Source: an uncultured Bacteroides sp. (GTDB taxonomy: Bacteria > Bacteroidota > Bacteroidia > Bacteroidales > Bacteroidaceae). From it: DNA of 64,000 nt. The position numbers and the translations under genes are program-made. Positions 42,487-52,624 of this stretch are shown piece after piece; position 1 is the stretch's first letter, and the number at the start of each line of letters is the position of its first letter. The stretch covers positions 3,647 through 67,646 of the forward strand of contig CAJKDC010000003.1 of NCBI GenBank assembly GCA_905198575.1. The letters run 5' to 3'. Under the pieces are notes generated by a model. It made no database searches. It was not told the origin of the DNA and saw only the letters and a program-made list of their open reading frames with translations.

Positions 42487-42837
42487 ATGTTTTTTACATT
42501 CTTAATTGTCGTTATCCTTACGGCAATAGCGCTTGTAGTAGCCGCTATGACCATTTCCAAGCTGATCAGTCCGCGCTCCTACAATCCGCAGAAGGGTGAG
42601 CCTTATGAATGCGGTATTCCCACCCGTGGTAATTCATGGGTACAATTTAAAGCGGGATACTACCTCTTCGCCATCCTCTTCCTGATGTTCGACATCGAGA
42701 CCGTGTTTCTGTTTCCGTGGGCAGTGACGGCCGGACGTGCCGGCGGATATGCCCTGGCATGTGTGTGTGTGTTTCTGGCAGTGCTGGTGCTGGGGCTGGC
42801 CTACGCCTGGAAGAAAGGAGCGCTGCTATGGAAGTAA
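42487..42837 (+). CDS. nuoA: NADH-quinone oxidoreductase subunit A
   Basis: This 116-residue membrane subunit of complex I has three hydrophobic segments and the family loop [18 protein letters not shown], then [16 protein letters not shown] sequence ([21 protein letters not shown]). The loop between helices 1 and 2, with its cysteine, faces the quinone site. It is the first gene of a ten-gene cluster. The first 130 bp are close to genome-average composition, after which the GC content rises steeply. It overlaps nuoB by 10 bp. Confidence 0.95.
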   Translation: MFFTFLIVVILTAIALVVAAMTISKLISPRSYNPQKGEPYECGIPTRGNSWVQFKAGYYLFAILFLMFDIETVFLFPWAVTAGRAGGYALACVCVFLAVLVLGLAYAWKKGALLWK

Positions 42838-43409
42838 AACGGGTGGCCGGTGTGCGCTCCATGCGCTACGACGAATTTAAAGACAATGCCTCGCTGGAGG
42901 AAATGGCCGCACGCCTCAATGCCGACGGTGCAGGCGTGGTGCTGGCACGGGCCGACGAGCTGATAAACTGCGCACGCAGCAACTCGCTGTGGAGCCTTAC
43001 CTTCGGCACCAGCTGCTGTGCCATCGAGTTTATGGCGCTGGGCGCGGCACGCTATGACATGGCCCGTTTCGGATTCGAGGTAACACGTAACTCGCCACGA
43101 CAGGCAGACCTCATCATGGTGCTGGGAACCATTACGTACCGCATGGCGCCGGTGCTGCGACGTCTGTACGACCAGATGGCTGATCCCAAGTATGTGATAG
43201 CCGTGGGCGGATGTACCATCTCTGGCGGACCGTTCACTCGGTCGTATCATGTGGTGAAGGGCATCGACAGCATTCTGCCCGTCGACGTTTACATTCCGGG
43301 CTGTCCGCCACGACCGGAGGCTTTCTTCTACGGAATGATGCAGTTGCAACGTAAAATCAGAGTAGAACGCTTCTTCGGGGGTGTAAACAGAAAGGAGGTG
43401 CAGCCATGA
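42828..43409 (+). CDS. nuoB: NADH-quinone oxidoreductase subunit B
   Basis: A 193-residue peripheral subunit that carries the terminal cluster N2. The ligands are visible: [10 protein letters not shown] (two adjacent cysteines), [11 protein letters not shown] and [12 protein letters not shown]. The start at 42828 (MEVKRVAG) overlaps nuoA by 10 bp; the frame is open further upstream, but that stretch only overlaps nuoA. The stop overlaps the NuoCD start (43406). It passes electrons to quinone at the interface with NuoD. Confidence 0.95.
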   Translation: MEVKRVAGVRSMRYDEFKDNASLEEMAARLNADGAGVVLARADELINCARSNSLWSLTFGTSCCAIEFMALGAARYDMARFGFEVTRNSPRQADLIMVLGTITYRMAPVLRRLYDQMADPKYVIAVGGCTISGGPFTRSYHVVKGIDSILPVDVYIPGCPPRPEAFFYGMMQLQRKIRVERFFGGVNRKEVQP

Positions 43410-45028
43410 GTGGAGTGAATGTACGTCTGGCAGCACTGTTGCCTGATGCACCTGTAGGTGCCGGCACAGATGCACCTGTATCGGTTCCCGCCGACCGTCT
43501 GCCGGAAGTAGCGCAGGCGCTGCGCACGGATGCCGCCGAGCCGATGGACTATCTGCGTGATATCGTGGGCATGGACTGGGGCACGGAGCTGGGGGCGCTG
43601 TATTATCTGGAGTGTACACGCACAGGCAGCCGTGTGACACTGCGTGTGGCGGTACCACGCCAAGAAGTTCCGGTGCTGCCGTCAGTATACGGCATCTGGC
43701 GCACGGCAGAATTGAAGGAGCGCGAGGTGATGGATTTCTTCGGCATCCGCTTCACGGGACATCCGGACATGCGCCGCCTGTTCCTGCGCGAGGACTGGGT
43801 GGGCTACCCGCTGCGCAAGGATTATGATATGGACAGCAACCCGCTGCGTATGGACAACGAGGTGAATGCCGACGATACCGTAGAGTATACATTACAGCCG
43901 GACGGACGGCTCACGGGCAGCCGCCGGCCTGTCTTCGGCAGCGAGGATTTTGTGGTGAACATCGGTCCGCAGCATCCGTCCACGCACGGAGTACTGCGTA
44001 TGCGTACGTCGCTGGACGGCGAGTGCATCCGTCGTGTGGACCCTATCCTGGGATACATCCACCGCGGCATCGAGAAGCTGGCCGAGGGGCTGACGTATGT
44101 GCAGACGCTGCCCATGACGGACCGTCTGGACTACCTGAGCGCGCACCACAACCGCCATGCGCTGTGCCTCTGCATCGAGCAGGCGGCGGGCATCGAGGTG
44201 CCGCTGCGGGCGCAGTACATCCGTACCATCATGGACGAGCTGCAGCGCATCGACTCGCATCTGCTGTTCTACTCGTGCCTGGTGATGGATATGGGGGGAC
44301 TGACGCCGTTCTTCTACGGGTTCCGCGAGCGCGAGATGGTGCTCGACATCATGGAGGAAACGACGGGCGGACGGCTTATCCAGAATTACTACACCATCGG
44401 CGGGGTACGGCAGGACTTGCATCCGTCGTTCTGCACGAAGGTGAAGGAGTTTATCAAGCATCTGCGCCGGGTGATCGGGGAATATCACAGTATTTTTACG
44501 GACAACGTGATTGCCCGCTCGCGTCTGGAGGGTGTGGGTGTGCTGAGCCGTGAGGATGCCATTGCGCTGGGTACCACGGGGGGCACGGGCCGTGCTTCGG
44601 GATGGGCCAACGATGTGCGCAAGCATCACCCATATACACTATACGACCAGGTGGACTTCCGCGAGGTGGTACGCACGGAGGGCGACTCGATGGCACGCTA
44701 TCTGGTGCGTATGGACGAGATAATGGAGTCGTGCCACATCATCGAACAGCTTATCGACCGCATCCCCGAGGGGGATTTCCGCACGCGCATCAAGCCGGTG
44801 CTGCGGTTGCCGGAGGGTAACTTCTCGGCTTCGGTGGAATCGAGCCGCGGCGAGTTCGGGGTGATGCTGGAGAGTCACGGCGACCGTATGCCGTACCGCC
44901 TGCACTTCCGCTCTACGGGGCTGCCGCTGGTGCATGCCATGGACACGGTGTGCCGCGGGGCGAAACTGGCCGACCTGATTGCCATCGGGGGTACGCTGGA
45001 TTTTGTCATCCCGGATATCGACCGATGA
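43406..45028 (+). CDS. nuoCD: NADH-quinone oxidoreductase fused subunit C/D
   Basis: This 540-residue protein joins NuoC (about residues 1-165, with the [20 protein letters not shown] signature and LRLRKDY-like end, here [10 protein letters not shown]) to NuoD (from about 185, with [41 protein letters not shown] and [15 protein letters not shown] [14 protein letters not shown]). NuoD supplies the quinone-site histidine and tyrosine. The fusion is common in Bacteroidetes and enterobacteria. The sequence is strongly GC-rich: in 44161-44220 I count 42 of 60 G+C. It overlaps nuoB by 4 bp. Confidence 0.95.
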   Translation: MSGVNVRLAALLPDAPVGAGTDAPVSVPADRLPEVAQALRTDAAEPMDYLRDIVGMDWGTELGALYYLECTRTGSRVTLRVAVPRQEVPVLPSVYGIWRTAELKEREVMDFFGIRFTGHPDMRRLFLREDWVGYPLRKDYDMDSNPLRMDNEVNADDTVEYTLQPDGRLTGSRRPVFGSEDFVVNIGPQHPSTHGVLRMRTSLDGECIRRVDPILGYIHRGIEKLAEGLTYVQTLPMTDRLDYLSAHHNRHALCLCIEQAAGIEVPLRAQYIRTIMDELQRIDSHLLFYSCLVMDMGGLTPFFYGFREREMVLDIMEETTGGRLIQNYYTIGGVRQDLHPSFCTKVKEFIKHLRRVIGEYHSIFTDNVIARSRLEGVGVLSREDAIALGTTGGTGRASGWANDVRKHHPYTLYDQVDFREVVRTEGDSMARYLVRMDEIMESCHIIEQLIDRIPEGDFRTRIKPVLRLPEGNFSASVESSRGEFGVMLESHGDRMPYRLHFRSTGLPLVHAMDTVCRGAKLADLIAIGGTLDFVIPDIDR

Positions 45029-45071
45029 GGATTTCCGGATTTTGTTGTATCTAAAATAAACTGGACTGAAT

Positions 45072-46163
45072 ATGATTGCAGACTATTATAATCTGGAGCC
45101 GCTGCTCATGGGTGTGCATGGGTGGCTGCTTTCTTTCCTGCCGCAGGGGCTGGCGCTCACGCTGGAGGGACTGGCCGTGGGGGTGTTCATCCTGCTGATG
45201 TATGCCGTGCTGGCCATCGTGCTTATCTATATGGAGCGTAAGGTGTGTGCGGCGTTTCAGTGCCGCATCGGGCCCAACCGCGTGGGCGGACGGGGCGGAC
45301 TGCTGCAGGTGCCGGCGGATGTGGTGAAGATCCTGACGAAGGAGATTTTCACGCCCGACCGTGCCGACCGCTTTCTGTACGGGCTGGCGCCGTTTCTGGT
45401 GATTCTGGCTTCTATCCTTACTTTCTCGTGCCTGCCCTGGAACAAGGGGGGCGAGGTGCTGCACATGGATATCGGTATCTTCTTCGTGCTGGCGGCTTCG
45501 TCTATCGGGGTGCTGGGCATCCTGCTGGCGGGATGGAGCAGCAACAGCAAGTACACGCTCATCGGGGCGGTGCGAAGCGGGGCGATGATTATCAGCTACG
45601 AGCTGTCTATCGGACTGAGCGTGCTGGCCATGGTGGTGCTGTGCGGCACGATGGATATCCAGCAGATTGTGCAGGGACAGGAGGTGTGCTGGAACATCGT
45701 GCGCGGGCATGTGCCGGCGCTGGCGGCGTTCATCGTGTATCTCATTGCGGGCAATGCCGAGGCAAACCGTGCGCCTTTCGACCTGGCCGAGGCGGAACAG
45801 GAGCTCACGGCGGGGTATCACACGGAGTACTCGGGCATGCACTTCGGCTTTTTCTATCTGGCGGAGTACCTCAACCTGTTTATCACGGCGGGCATCGCCG
45901 CCACCCTCTTCCTGGGCGGATGGATGCCGCTGCACATTCCGGGGCTGGACGCGCTGAACGGCGTGACGGACCTCATCCCGGGCGTGGCGTGGTTCGTGGG
46001 CAAAACGTTTGCCATCGTCTTTGTGCTGATGTGGATTCGCTGGACGTTCCCGCGGTTGCGCATCGACCAGGTGCTCACGCTGGAGTGGAAGTATCTGATG
46101 CCGCTCTCGCTGCTTATCCTGCTGGTGATGACGGCCTGTGTTACGGCGGGATGGGTGATTTGA
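45072..46163 (+). CDS. nuoH: NADH-quinone oxidoreductase subunit H
   Basis: This 363-residue membrane subunit forms the heel of complex I and part of the quinone chamber. Features are YMERKVCAAFQCRIGPNRVG, LADVVKILTKE-like (VPADVVKILTKEIFTPD), GWSSNSKYTLIGAVRSGAMI, NRAPFDLAEAEQELTAGYHTEYSGM split across the conserved loop, and FVLMWIRWTFPRLRIDQV. About eight membrane segments are visible. A 43-bp AT-rich gap separates it from NuoCD. Confidence 0.95.
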   Translation: MIADYYNLEPLLMGVHGWLLSFLPQGLALTLEGLAVGVFILLMYAVLAIVLIYMERKVCAAFQCRIGPNRVGGRGGLLQVPADVVKILTKEIFTPDRADRFLYGLAPFLVILASILTFSCLPWNKGGEVLHMDIGIFFVLAASSIGVLGILLAGWSSNSKYTLIGAVRSGAMIISYELSIGLSVLAMVVLCGTMDIQQIVQGQEVCWNIVRGHVPALAAFIVYLIAGNAEANRAPFDLAEAEQELTAGYHTEYSGMHFGFFYLAEYLNLFITAGIAATLFLGGWMPLHIPGLDALNGVTDLIPGVAWFVGKTFAIVFVLMWIRWTFPRLRIDQVLTLEWKYLMPLSLLILLVMTACVTAGWVI

Positions 46164-46203
46164 ACGGTTTGACACGGTTTTTTTATTTATTATTGAAGTT
46201 TTT

Positions 46204-46653
46204 ATGAGTTCACTGAAAACGTATCTGAAGGATTATGCGGCAGGCATCGGCAGCCTGCTGGCGGGCATGCGCACCTCGATGAAGGTGTTCTGCCGCAAGA
46301 AGGTGACGGAACAGTATCCGGAGAACCGGCACACTACGCTGCACGTGCCCGAAAGGCACCGCGCCCTGCTGGTGATGCCCGCTGATGAGGAGGGACGGAA
46401 CGCGTGTGTGGCGTGCGGCCTGTGCGTGGCTGCGTGCCCTAACGGCAGCATCCGCATCGAATCGGAAACCGTGACCGACGGGGAAGGTCGCAAGCGCCGG
46501 GTGCTGCGCCGCTATGAGTACAACCTGGGCTCGTGCATGTTCTGCGCCCTGTGTGTGGATGCCTGTGCGCACGATGCCATCCGCTTTACGAACGACTTCG
46601 AGCAGGCGGTGTTCCGGCGCGACAGGCTGGTGCTGACGCTCAATAAAGTTTAA
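46204..46653 (+). CDS. nuoI: NADH-quinone oxidoreductase subunit I
   Basis: A 149-residue ferredoxin-like subunit with two 4Fe-4S binding motifs: CVACGLCVAACPNGSI and CMFCALCVDACAHDAI. They carry clusters N6a and N6b. The second motif has A after the last cysteine where proline is usual (ACAHD), a minor variant. It lies 40 bp after nuoH across an AT-rich gap. Confidence 0.93.
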   Translation: MSSLKTYLKDYAAGIGSLLAGMRTSMKVFCRKKVTEQYPENRHTTLHVPERHRALLVMPADEEGRNACVACGLCVAACPNGSIRIESETVTDGEGRKRRVLRRYEYNLGSCMFCALCVDACAHDAIRFTNDFEQAVFRRDRLVLTLNKV

Positions 46654-46685
46654 CGTGCTGTTTTTTTACATAGATGTTAGGTGTT

Positions 46686-47201
46686 ATGAATATATCTCTA
46701 CAAGAAATTGCTTTCTACACCGTGGCGGCGTGCATCATCGTCTGCTCGGTGCTGGCGGTCACCACGGGGCGCATCCTCAGGGCGGCCACCTATCTGCTGT
46801 TCGTGCTGCTGGGCACGGGGGCGCTCTACGGCATTCTGGGCTATACGTTCCTCAGCGCCGTGCAGCTCATGGTGTATGCGGGAGGTATCGTGGTGCTGTA
46901 TGTGTTCTCCATCCTGCTCACACGGTCGGACCGCAACATGCGCTACCGCATCGCGCGGGGCAAGCTGGCTTCGGTACTGATTACGACGCTGGCGGCTGCG
47001 GCGCTGATGGTTTTCCTCACGGTGACCAACGGCTTTGCGCTGAACATGATTCCGCAGGGAGTGGAACTGCCGGTGGAGCGCATCGGCACGGCGCTTACCG
47101 CTACGGGGCACGGCGGCTTTGTGCTGCCTTTCGAGGTGACCAGCGTACTGCTGCTGGCGTGTATGATCGGGGCGGTTGTGATTGCCCGCAAGAGGGAGTG
47201 A
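46686..47201 (+). CDS. nuoJ: NADH-quinone oxidoreductase subunit J
   Basis: A 171-residue membrane subunit (from the ATG at 46686, MNISLQEIAFYT; an ATG four codons earlier at 46674 is an alternative). It has five hydrophobic segments and the family loops LRAATYLLFVLLGTGALYGI and QLMVYAGGIVVLYVFSILL, the latter holding the pi-bulge region of helix 3. It lies 32 bp after nuoI and 33 bp before nuoK. Confidence 0.92.
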   Translation: MNISLQEIAFYTVAACIIVCSVLAVTTGRILRAATYLLFVLLGTGALYGILGYTFLSAVQLMVYAGGIVVLYVFSILLTRSDRNMRYRIARGKLASVLITTLAAAALMVFLTVTNGFALNMIPQGVELPVERIGTALTATGHGGFVLPFEVTSVLLLACMIGAVVIARKRE

Positions 47202-47234
47202 CGTGTGTGTGTTTTTTTTAGCTGATTTACGATT

Positions 47235-47552
47235 ATGGAACTGGAAGTACATGTAATTCATTATCTGATTATCGGTATCGTGATGATGGCGTGCGGCATC
47301 TACGGCTTCTTCACACGGAAGAATCTGCTGGCGCTGCTCATCTCGGTGGAGCTGATGCTCAATGCCGTGAATATCAACTTTGCGGTGTTCTGCCGCTATC
47401 TGTTCCCCGACGCGCTCGAGGGGCATTTCTTCAGCCTGTTCGGGATTGCCATCGCGGCGGCCGAAACGGCGGTGGCCATTGCCATCATTATCAATGTGTA
47501 CCGCAACATCGGTCACGTGCAGACGGACGATATTACCGGCCTCAAGGGGTAA
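47235..47552 (+). CDS. nuoK: NADH-quinone oxidoreductase subunit K
   Basis: This 105-residue three-helix membrane subunit has GIYGFFTRKNLLALLISVEL and LNAVNINF; the glutamates in the helices (SVELMLN and AAAETAVAIAI) belong to the proton-conducting chain. The length is typical. AT-rich gaps flank it on both sides. Confidence 0.93.
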   Translation: MELEVHVIHYLIIGIVMMACGIYGFFTRKNLLALLISVELMLNAVNINFAVFCRYLFPDALEGHFFSLFGIAIAAAETAVAIAIIINVYRNIGHVQTDDITGLKG

Positions 47553-47598
47553 GGGTGTCCGGAGTTTGTAACTGTTCAAAAACTGTTTTTTGGGATTT

Positions 47599-49488
47599 AT
47601 GGATTTTACTTTGTTTATATTGGCTTGTCCGGCGGTGGGATTCCTGCTGCCGGCGCTGGCGGGCATGCGCATGAGTCACCGCGCTGCGGGACTCACCGGG
47701 ACGCTGCTCATGGCCGTCACTACGGTGCTGAGCGGGGCAACGGCGTGGCGTTTCTTCACGGCGGCCCGCAATGCCGACGGGGTGCTGCCTGCGCAGATTC
47801 CGTTTAATGTGGAGTGGCTGCCGCTGGGAGGCAGTCTGCACATCGACATGGGGATGCTGCTGGACCCTATCAGCGTGATGATGCTGGTGGTGGTGAGCGG
47901 GGTGTCGCTCATGGTGCATATCTACTCGCTGGGGTATATGAAGGGTGAACGGGGCTTTCAGCGTTACTACGCGTTTCTGTCGCTCTTTACGTTTTCGATG
48001 CTGGGACTGGTGGTGGCTGCCAACGTGTTCCAGATGTATGTGTTCTGGGAGCTGGTGGGGGTATCGTCGTACTTGCTCATCGGGTTCTATTATACGCGTC
48101 CCGAGGCCATCGCGGCTTCGAAGAAGGCGTTCATCGTGACGCGCTTTGCCGATCTGGGTTTCCTTATCGGCATCCTGATTTACGGGTATTACGTGGGGAC
48201 GTTCTCGTTCTCGCCTTCGCAGGAGGGGCTGATGCGCGGGGGAATGATGCTGCCCCGGGCACTGGGACTGATGTTTATCGGCGGTGCGGGCAAGAGTGCC
48301 ATGTTCCCGCTGCACATCTGGCTGCCCGATGCCATGGAGGGCCCTACTCCGGTATCGGCGCTTATCCATGCGGCTACCATGGTGGTGGCAGGGGTGTATC
48401 AGGTGGCGCGCCTGTTTCCGCTCTACATCGGCTATGCGCCGCAGGTGCTGCACATGGTGGCGGTGGCAGGCGTGGTTACGGCATTCTACGCGGCTACGGT
48501 GGCTTGCGTACAGTCGGACATCAAGCGTGTGCTGGCTTTCTCTACCATCTCGCAGATTGGCTTCATGATGGTGGCGCTGGGCGTGTGTACGTCGGTGCTT
48601 CCGCATGAGGGCGGACTGGGGTACATGGCTTCCATGTTTCATCTGTTTACGCATGCGCTGTTCAAGGCGCTGCTCTTCCTGGGGGCGGGTTCTATCATCC
48701 ATGCGGTGCACAGCAACGAGATGAGCACCATGGGCGGCCTGCGCCGGTATATGCCGGTTACGCACATCACCTTCCTTGTGGCGTGTCTGGCCATTGCGGG
48801 TATTCCCGGATTCTCGGGTTTCTTCTCGAAGGACGAGATTCTGGCGGCCTGCTTCGCCTACAGTCCGGTAATCGGCTGGATCATGACGTTCATTGCCGGG
48901 ATGACGGCTTTCTATATGTTCCGCCTGTACTACGGCATCTTCTGGGGACGCGAGAACAAGGCGCTGCACGAAGCGCACCGTCCGCACGAGAGTCCGCTGG
49001 TGATGACCGCGCCGCTGATGATACTGGCCGTGCTGACGCTGGCAGTGGGATGGATGCCTTTCGGACACTTCATCTCGTCCAACGGCGAGGCGTACGATAT
49101 TCATATTGACGCTACGGTGGCTTCGGTCAGCGTGATTGTGGCACTGATTGCCATCGCGCTGGCAACGTGGATGTATGCCCGTCCGCAGCAGCCGGTGGCC
49201 GACGCGCTGGCACGCCGCTTCCCGGCACTGCACCGGGCAGCCTACCGCCGCTTCTACATGGACGAGGCATGGCTTTTCGTGACGCGCCGCATCATCTTCC
49301 GCTGCGTGTCGGCACCGCTGGCATGGTGGGACCGCCGCGTCATCGACCAGTTTATGAATTTCATGGCCTGGAGTGCCAATGCCTGTGCCGAGGAGCTGCA
49401 GCCCGTGCAGAGCGGAAAGGTGCAGAGTTACACGCTGTGGTTCCTGGGGGGCATCGTGGTGCTCACGCTGGTGCTGCTGGCTTGCTGA
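47599..49488 (+). CDS. nuoL: NADH-quinone oxidoreductase subunit L
   Basis: This 629-residue antiporter-like proton-pumping subunit starts at the ATG at 47599 (MDFTLFILACPAVG); an in-frame TTG three codons earlier is less likely. Signatures include YMKGERGFQRYYAFLSLF, FWELVGVSSYLLIGFYYTRP, GGAGKSAMFPLHIWLPDAMEGPTPVSALIHAATMV split over the discontinuous helix region, and SIIHAVHSNEMSTMGGLRRYMP. The end holds the long lateral helix. A large overlapping minus-strand frame is a compositional shadow. Confidence 0.95.
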   Translation: MDFTLFILACPAVGFLLPALAGMRMSHRAAGLTGTLLMAVTTVLSGATAWRFFTAARNADGVLPAQIPFNVEWLPLGGSLHIDMGMLLDPISVMMLVVVSGVSLMVHIYSLGYMKGERGFQRYYAFLSLFTFSMLGLVVAANVFQMYVFWELVGVSSYLLIGFYYTRPEAIAASKKAFIVTRFADLGFLIGILIYGYYVGTFSFSPSQEGLMRGGMMLPRALGLMFIGGAGKSAMFPLHIWLPDAMEGPTPVSALIHAATMVVAGVYQVARLFPLYIGYAPQVLHMVAVAGVVTAFYAATVACVQSDIKRVLAFSTISQIGFMMVALGVCTSVLPHEGGLGYMASMFHLFTHALFKALLFLGAGSIIHAVHSNEMSTMGGLRRYMPVTHITFLVACLAIAGIPGFSGFFSKDEILAACFAYSPVIGWIMTFIAGMTAFYMFRLYYGIFWGRENKALHEAHRPHESPLVMTAPLMILAVLTLAVGWMPFGHFISSNGEAYDIHIDATVASVSVIVALIAIALATWMYARPQQPVADALARRFPALHRAAYRRFYMDEAWLFVTRRIIFRCVSAPLAWWDRRVIDQFMNFMAWSANACAEELQPVQSGKVQSYTLWFLGGIVVLTLVLLAC

Positions 49489-49536
49489 TGATAACTGATT
49501 CATATAGTAAAAACTTAGATTTAAAAAACTCAAAAA

Positions 49537-51027
49537 ATGAATATACTGAGTCTTTTCGTACTGATTCCCCTGCTCATGCTGGCAGGCCTGTGGCTGGCAC
49601 GCACCCTGAACCAGGTGCGGGGGGTAATGGTAACGGGGGCATCGCTGCTGCTGGCGGCGGCTGTGTGGCTCACGGTGGCCTACATCGGCCAGCGCAATGC
49701 GGGAGCGGCACGGGAGATGCTTTTTACGGACAGCATCACGTGGTATGCGCCGCTGCACATCTGCTACTCGGTGGGGGTGGACGGCATCTCGGTGGCCATG
49801 CTGCTGCTTAGTGCCATTATCGTGTTTACGGGCACGTTCGCCTCGTGGCGGCTCCAGCCGCTCACCAAGGAGTATTTCCTGTGGTTCACGCTGCTCAGCA
49901 CGGGGGTGTTCGGGTTCTTTATCTCGACCGACCTCTTCACGATGTTTATGTTTTACGAGGTGGCGCTCATCCCGATGTATCTGCTCATCGGCGTGTGGGG
50001 CAGCGGACGCAAGGAGTATGCGGCCATGAAGCTTACCCTGATGCTGATGGGGGCTTCGGCTTTCCTGCTGATCGGCATTCTGGGCATCTACTACGGTGCG
50101 GGCGGCGACACGATGAATATCCTCGAGCTGGTGAAACGGGACATCCCGTACGACATGCAGCGCCTGTTCTTCCCGCTGGTATTCCTGGGATTCGGAGTAC
50201 TGGGTGCACTCTTCCCCTTCCACACATGGAGCCCCGACGGTCATGCTTCGGCGCCTACGGCTGTATCTATGCTGCATGCCGGCGTACTGATGAAGCTGGG
50301 CGGCTACGGCTGTTTCCGCGTGGCCATGTATCTGATGCCTGAAGGGGCGGCCGAATGGGGCAACTTCTTCCTGGTGCTGACAACCATTTCGGTGGTATAC
50401 GGCGCGTTCAGTGCCGTGGTACAGACCGACCTGAAATACATCAACGCCTACTCGTCGGTGAGCCACTGCGGTCTGGTGCTTTTCGCCCTGCTGATGATGA
50501 CGCGTACCAGCTGCACGGGTGCCATCCTGCAGATGCTGAGCCACGGACTGATGACGGCACTGTTCTTTGCCCTCATCGGTATGATTTACGGACGGACGCA
50601 TACGCGTGACATCCGCCAGCTCAGGGGACTGATGCGCATCATGCCGTTCCTGTCGGTGGGCTACGTTATCGCCGGTCTGGCCAATCTGGGACTTCCGGGG
50701 CTGAGCGGCTTCGTGGCCGAGATGACGGTCTTCGTAGGTTCGTTCGAACATCCTGATACGTTCCACCGCACCTGTACGCTCATCGCTACGATGAGTATCG
50801 TCATCACGGCGGTGTACATCCTGCGTGTGGTAGGCCGCATCCTGTACGGCACGTGCACCAACGAGGCGCACCTCAAACTGACGGATGCTACGTGGGACGA
50901 ACGCTTTGCGGTAATCTGCCTGATTGCGGCAGTGGCCGGACTGGGTATCGCTCCGCTGTGGATGAGCAACCTTATCAGCGAGAGTGTGGCGCCGGTCATC
51001 GCACAGCTGCTGGGCCATGCGCTGTAA
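49537..51027 (+). CDS. nuoM: NADH-quinone oxidoreductase subunit M
   Basis: This 496-residue proton-pumping membrane subunit has VDGISVAMLLLSAIIVFTGT, FYEVALIPMYLLIGVWG (with the key glutamate), FPLVFLGFGVLGALFPFHTW, SPDGHASAPTAVSMLHAGVLMKLGGYG split in two parts, and SVSHCGLVLFAL. About fourteen membrane segments. It lies 48 bp after nuoL and 36 bp before nuoN. Confidence 0.95.
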   Translation: MNILSLFVLIPLLMLAGLWLARTLNQVRGVMVTGASLLLAAAVWLTVAYIGQRNAGAAREMLFTDSITWYAPLHICYSVGVDGISVAMLLLSAIIVFTGTFASWRLQPLTKEYFLWFTLLSTGVFGFFISTDLFTMFMFYEVALIPMYLLIGVWGSGRKEYAAMKLTLMLMGASAFLLIGILGIYYGAGGDTMNILELVKRDIPYDMQRLFFPLVFLGFGVLGALFPFHTWSPDGHASAPTAVSMLHAGVLMKLGGYGCFRVAMYLMPEGAAEWGNFFLVLTTISVVYGAFSAVVQTDLKYINAYSSVSHCGLVLFALLMMTRTSCTGAILQMLSHGLMTALFFALIGMIYGRTHTRDIRQLRGLMRIMPFLSVGYVIAGLANLGLPGLSGFVAEMTVFVGSFEHPDTFHRTCTLIATMSIVITAVYILRVVGRILYGTCTNEAHLKLTDATWDERFAVICLIAAVAGLGIAPLWMSNLISESVAPVIAQLLGHAL

Positions 51028-51063
51028 TTTAGCTTTTTGTAAACTGTTTAATCGTACTGGAAT

Positions 51064-52467
51064 ATGGATATACTTCTTTCGCTACAAGCGGAAATCAGTC
51101 TGGTGGCCGTGCTGGTTATCGTCCTGCTGGCCGACCTGATAGGAAAAGAGCCCAACCACAAGAGGCTGCAGAAGACGGTGTACGTGCTGCTGGCACTGCA
51201 CATCGCACTGAACCTGCGTCCGTTCGAGGCGACAGCCTTCGGGGGCATGTATCACACTACGCCCATGGCCTGCACGGTGAAATCGCTGCTCACGCTGGGT
51301 ACGCTGCTGGTGTTCATGCAGGCGTCGCAGTGGCTGGAGCGCGAAGATACGCGGCACAAGGCGGGCGAGTTCTACGTACTTACGCTCAGTACGCTGCTGG
51401 GTATGTATTTCATGGTGAGCGCGGGCAGCTTCCTGCTGTTCTACGTGGGCCTGGAGCTGGCCAGCATCCCTATGGCGTGCCTCATTGCGTTCGACAAGTA
51501 CCGCCACCACAGTGCCGAGGCGGGCGCCAAGTTCATCCTGAACTCGATGTTCTCGTCGGCGCTGATGCTGTACGGCCTGTCGTTCATCTACGGCACGTGC
51601 GGAACGGCCTACTTCGCCGAGCTGACTCCGGCCCTCACGGGCACACCGCTGCAGGTGATGGCACTGGTGCTGTTCTTTGCGGGACTGGGCTTCAAGCTGA
51701 GTCTGGTGCCTTTCCACATGTGGACACCCGATACGTATCAGGGTGCGCCGGCTGCCGTGAGCGGTTATCTGTCGGTCATCTCGAAGGGAGCGGCGGCGTT
51801 TGCGCTGATCAGCATCCTGCACCACGTGTTTGCGCCGATGCTGCAGTCGTGGGACCTGCTGGTGAGCATCGTACTGGTGGCGAGCATCACCGTGGCCAAT
51901 CTGTTTGCCATCCTGCAGCACGACCTGAAACGCTTCATGGCCTACAGTAGTATCTCGCAGGCGGGCTACATCATGCTGGCCGTGCTGGGCGAGACGGGAC
52001 AGGGCACGACATCGCTGGTGTACTACATCGCCGTGTATCTGATGGCCAACCTGGCCGTGTTCGGTGTCATCGGTCTGCTGGAGCAGCAGACGGGCGCAGC
52101 GGTGGAACGCAGCACATGCAACGCCCTTTATACCACCAATCCGCGACTGGCCTTCGTGATGACCATCGCGCTGTTCTCGCTGGCAGGTATTCCGCCGTTT
52201 GCGGGATTCTTCAGCAAGTTCTTCGTGTTTGCGGCAGCCTTCCACACGGGGCACTGGGCCGTGGTATTCCTGGCGCTGGTCAACACCATCATCTCGCTCT
52301 ACTACTACCTGCTGGTGGTAAAGGCCATGTACATCATGCCGAGCGACGCGCCGGTGGCCGCTTTCCGCAGTCCGCTGCCCGCACGGGTATGCCTGCTGGT
52401 ATGCCTGCTTAGCATCATGCTCATGGGCGTGTGCAGCAGCGTGTACCAATATATTGCCGCTGTGTAA
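51064..52467 (+). CDS. nuoN: NADH-quinone oxidoreductase subunit N
   Basis: This 467-residue antiporter-like subunit is the last gene of the cluster. Family segments are [18 protein letters not shown] (glutamate in the helix), [59 protein letters not shown] and [20 protein letters not shown]. No nuoE, nuoF or nuoG follows; a terminator ends the cluster, so the NADH-binding module is absent here, as in other Bacteroidetes. Confidence 0.95.
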   Translation: MDILLSLQAEISLVAVLVIVLLADLIGKEPNHKRLQKTVYVLLALHIALNLRPFEATAFGGMYHTTPMACTVKSLLTLGTLLVFMQASQWLEREDTRHKAGEFYVLTLSTLLGMYFMVSAGSFLLFYVGLELASIPMACLIAFDKYRHHSAEAGAKFILNSMFSSALMLYGLSFIYGTCGTAYFAELTPALTGTPLQVMALVLFFAGLGFKLSLVPFHMWTPDTYQGAPAAVSGYLSVISKGAAAFALISILHHVFAPMLQSWDLLVSIVLVASITVANLFAILQHDLKRFMAYSSISQAGYIMLAVLGETGQGTTSLVYYIAVYLMANLAVFGVIGLLEQQTGAAVERSTCNALYTTNPRLAFVMTIALFSLAGIPPFAGFFSKFFVFAAAFHTGHWAVVFLALVNTIISLYYYLLVVKAMYIMPSDAPVAAFRSPLPARVCLLVCLLSIMLMGVCSSVYQYIAAV

Positions 52468-52505
52468 GTAATATATATCAGACTTTTTATTTTTTCATCT
52501 ATGCA

Positions 52506-52550
52506 AGTGTCCTTCCTGCTCCTTCCGGAGTACGGGAGGGCACTTTTTTT
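52506..52550 (+). terminator. intrinsic terminator of the nuo cluster
   Basis: AGTGTCCTTCC (52506-52516) pairs with the segment ending GGGAGGGCACT (52534-52544), including wobble pairs, with a small inner hairpin; seven T follow. Confidence 0.8.
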
Positions 52551-52584
52551 ATCCTGCGGCACGGCGCGAATCCAAAAAATATCG

Positions 52585-52592
52585 TATTTTTG
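52585..52592 (+). promoter_or_regulatory. -7 element of manA-cvfB
   Basis: TATTTTTG matches TAnnTTTG and lies 32 bp before the manA ATG, just after the nuo terminator. No -33 TTTG is at the usual distance. Confidence 0.5.
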
Positions 52593-52624
52593 CCTGTAGT
52601 TACAATCTTATAAACGAAAAGCTT

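Noticed and set aside
45051..46175. Minus-strand frame opposite nuoH, with similar ones opposite nuoB/CD and at 51082-52449 opposite nuoN
   Set aside because: Same cause: low-complexity His/Arg/Gln-rich translations antisense to clear complex I subunits.
47542..51018. Minus-strand open frame of 1158 codons opposite nuoK, nuoL and nuoM
   Set aside because: It is His/Arg/Gln-rich with no domain, runs antisense to well-recognised nuo genes, and is explained by scarcity of stop codons opposite GC-rich coding sequence.
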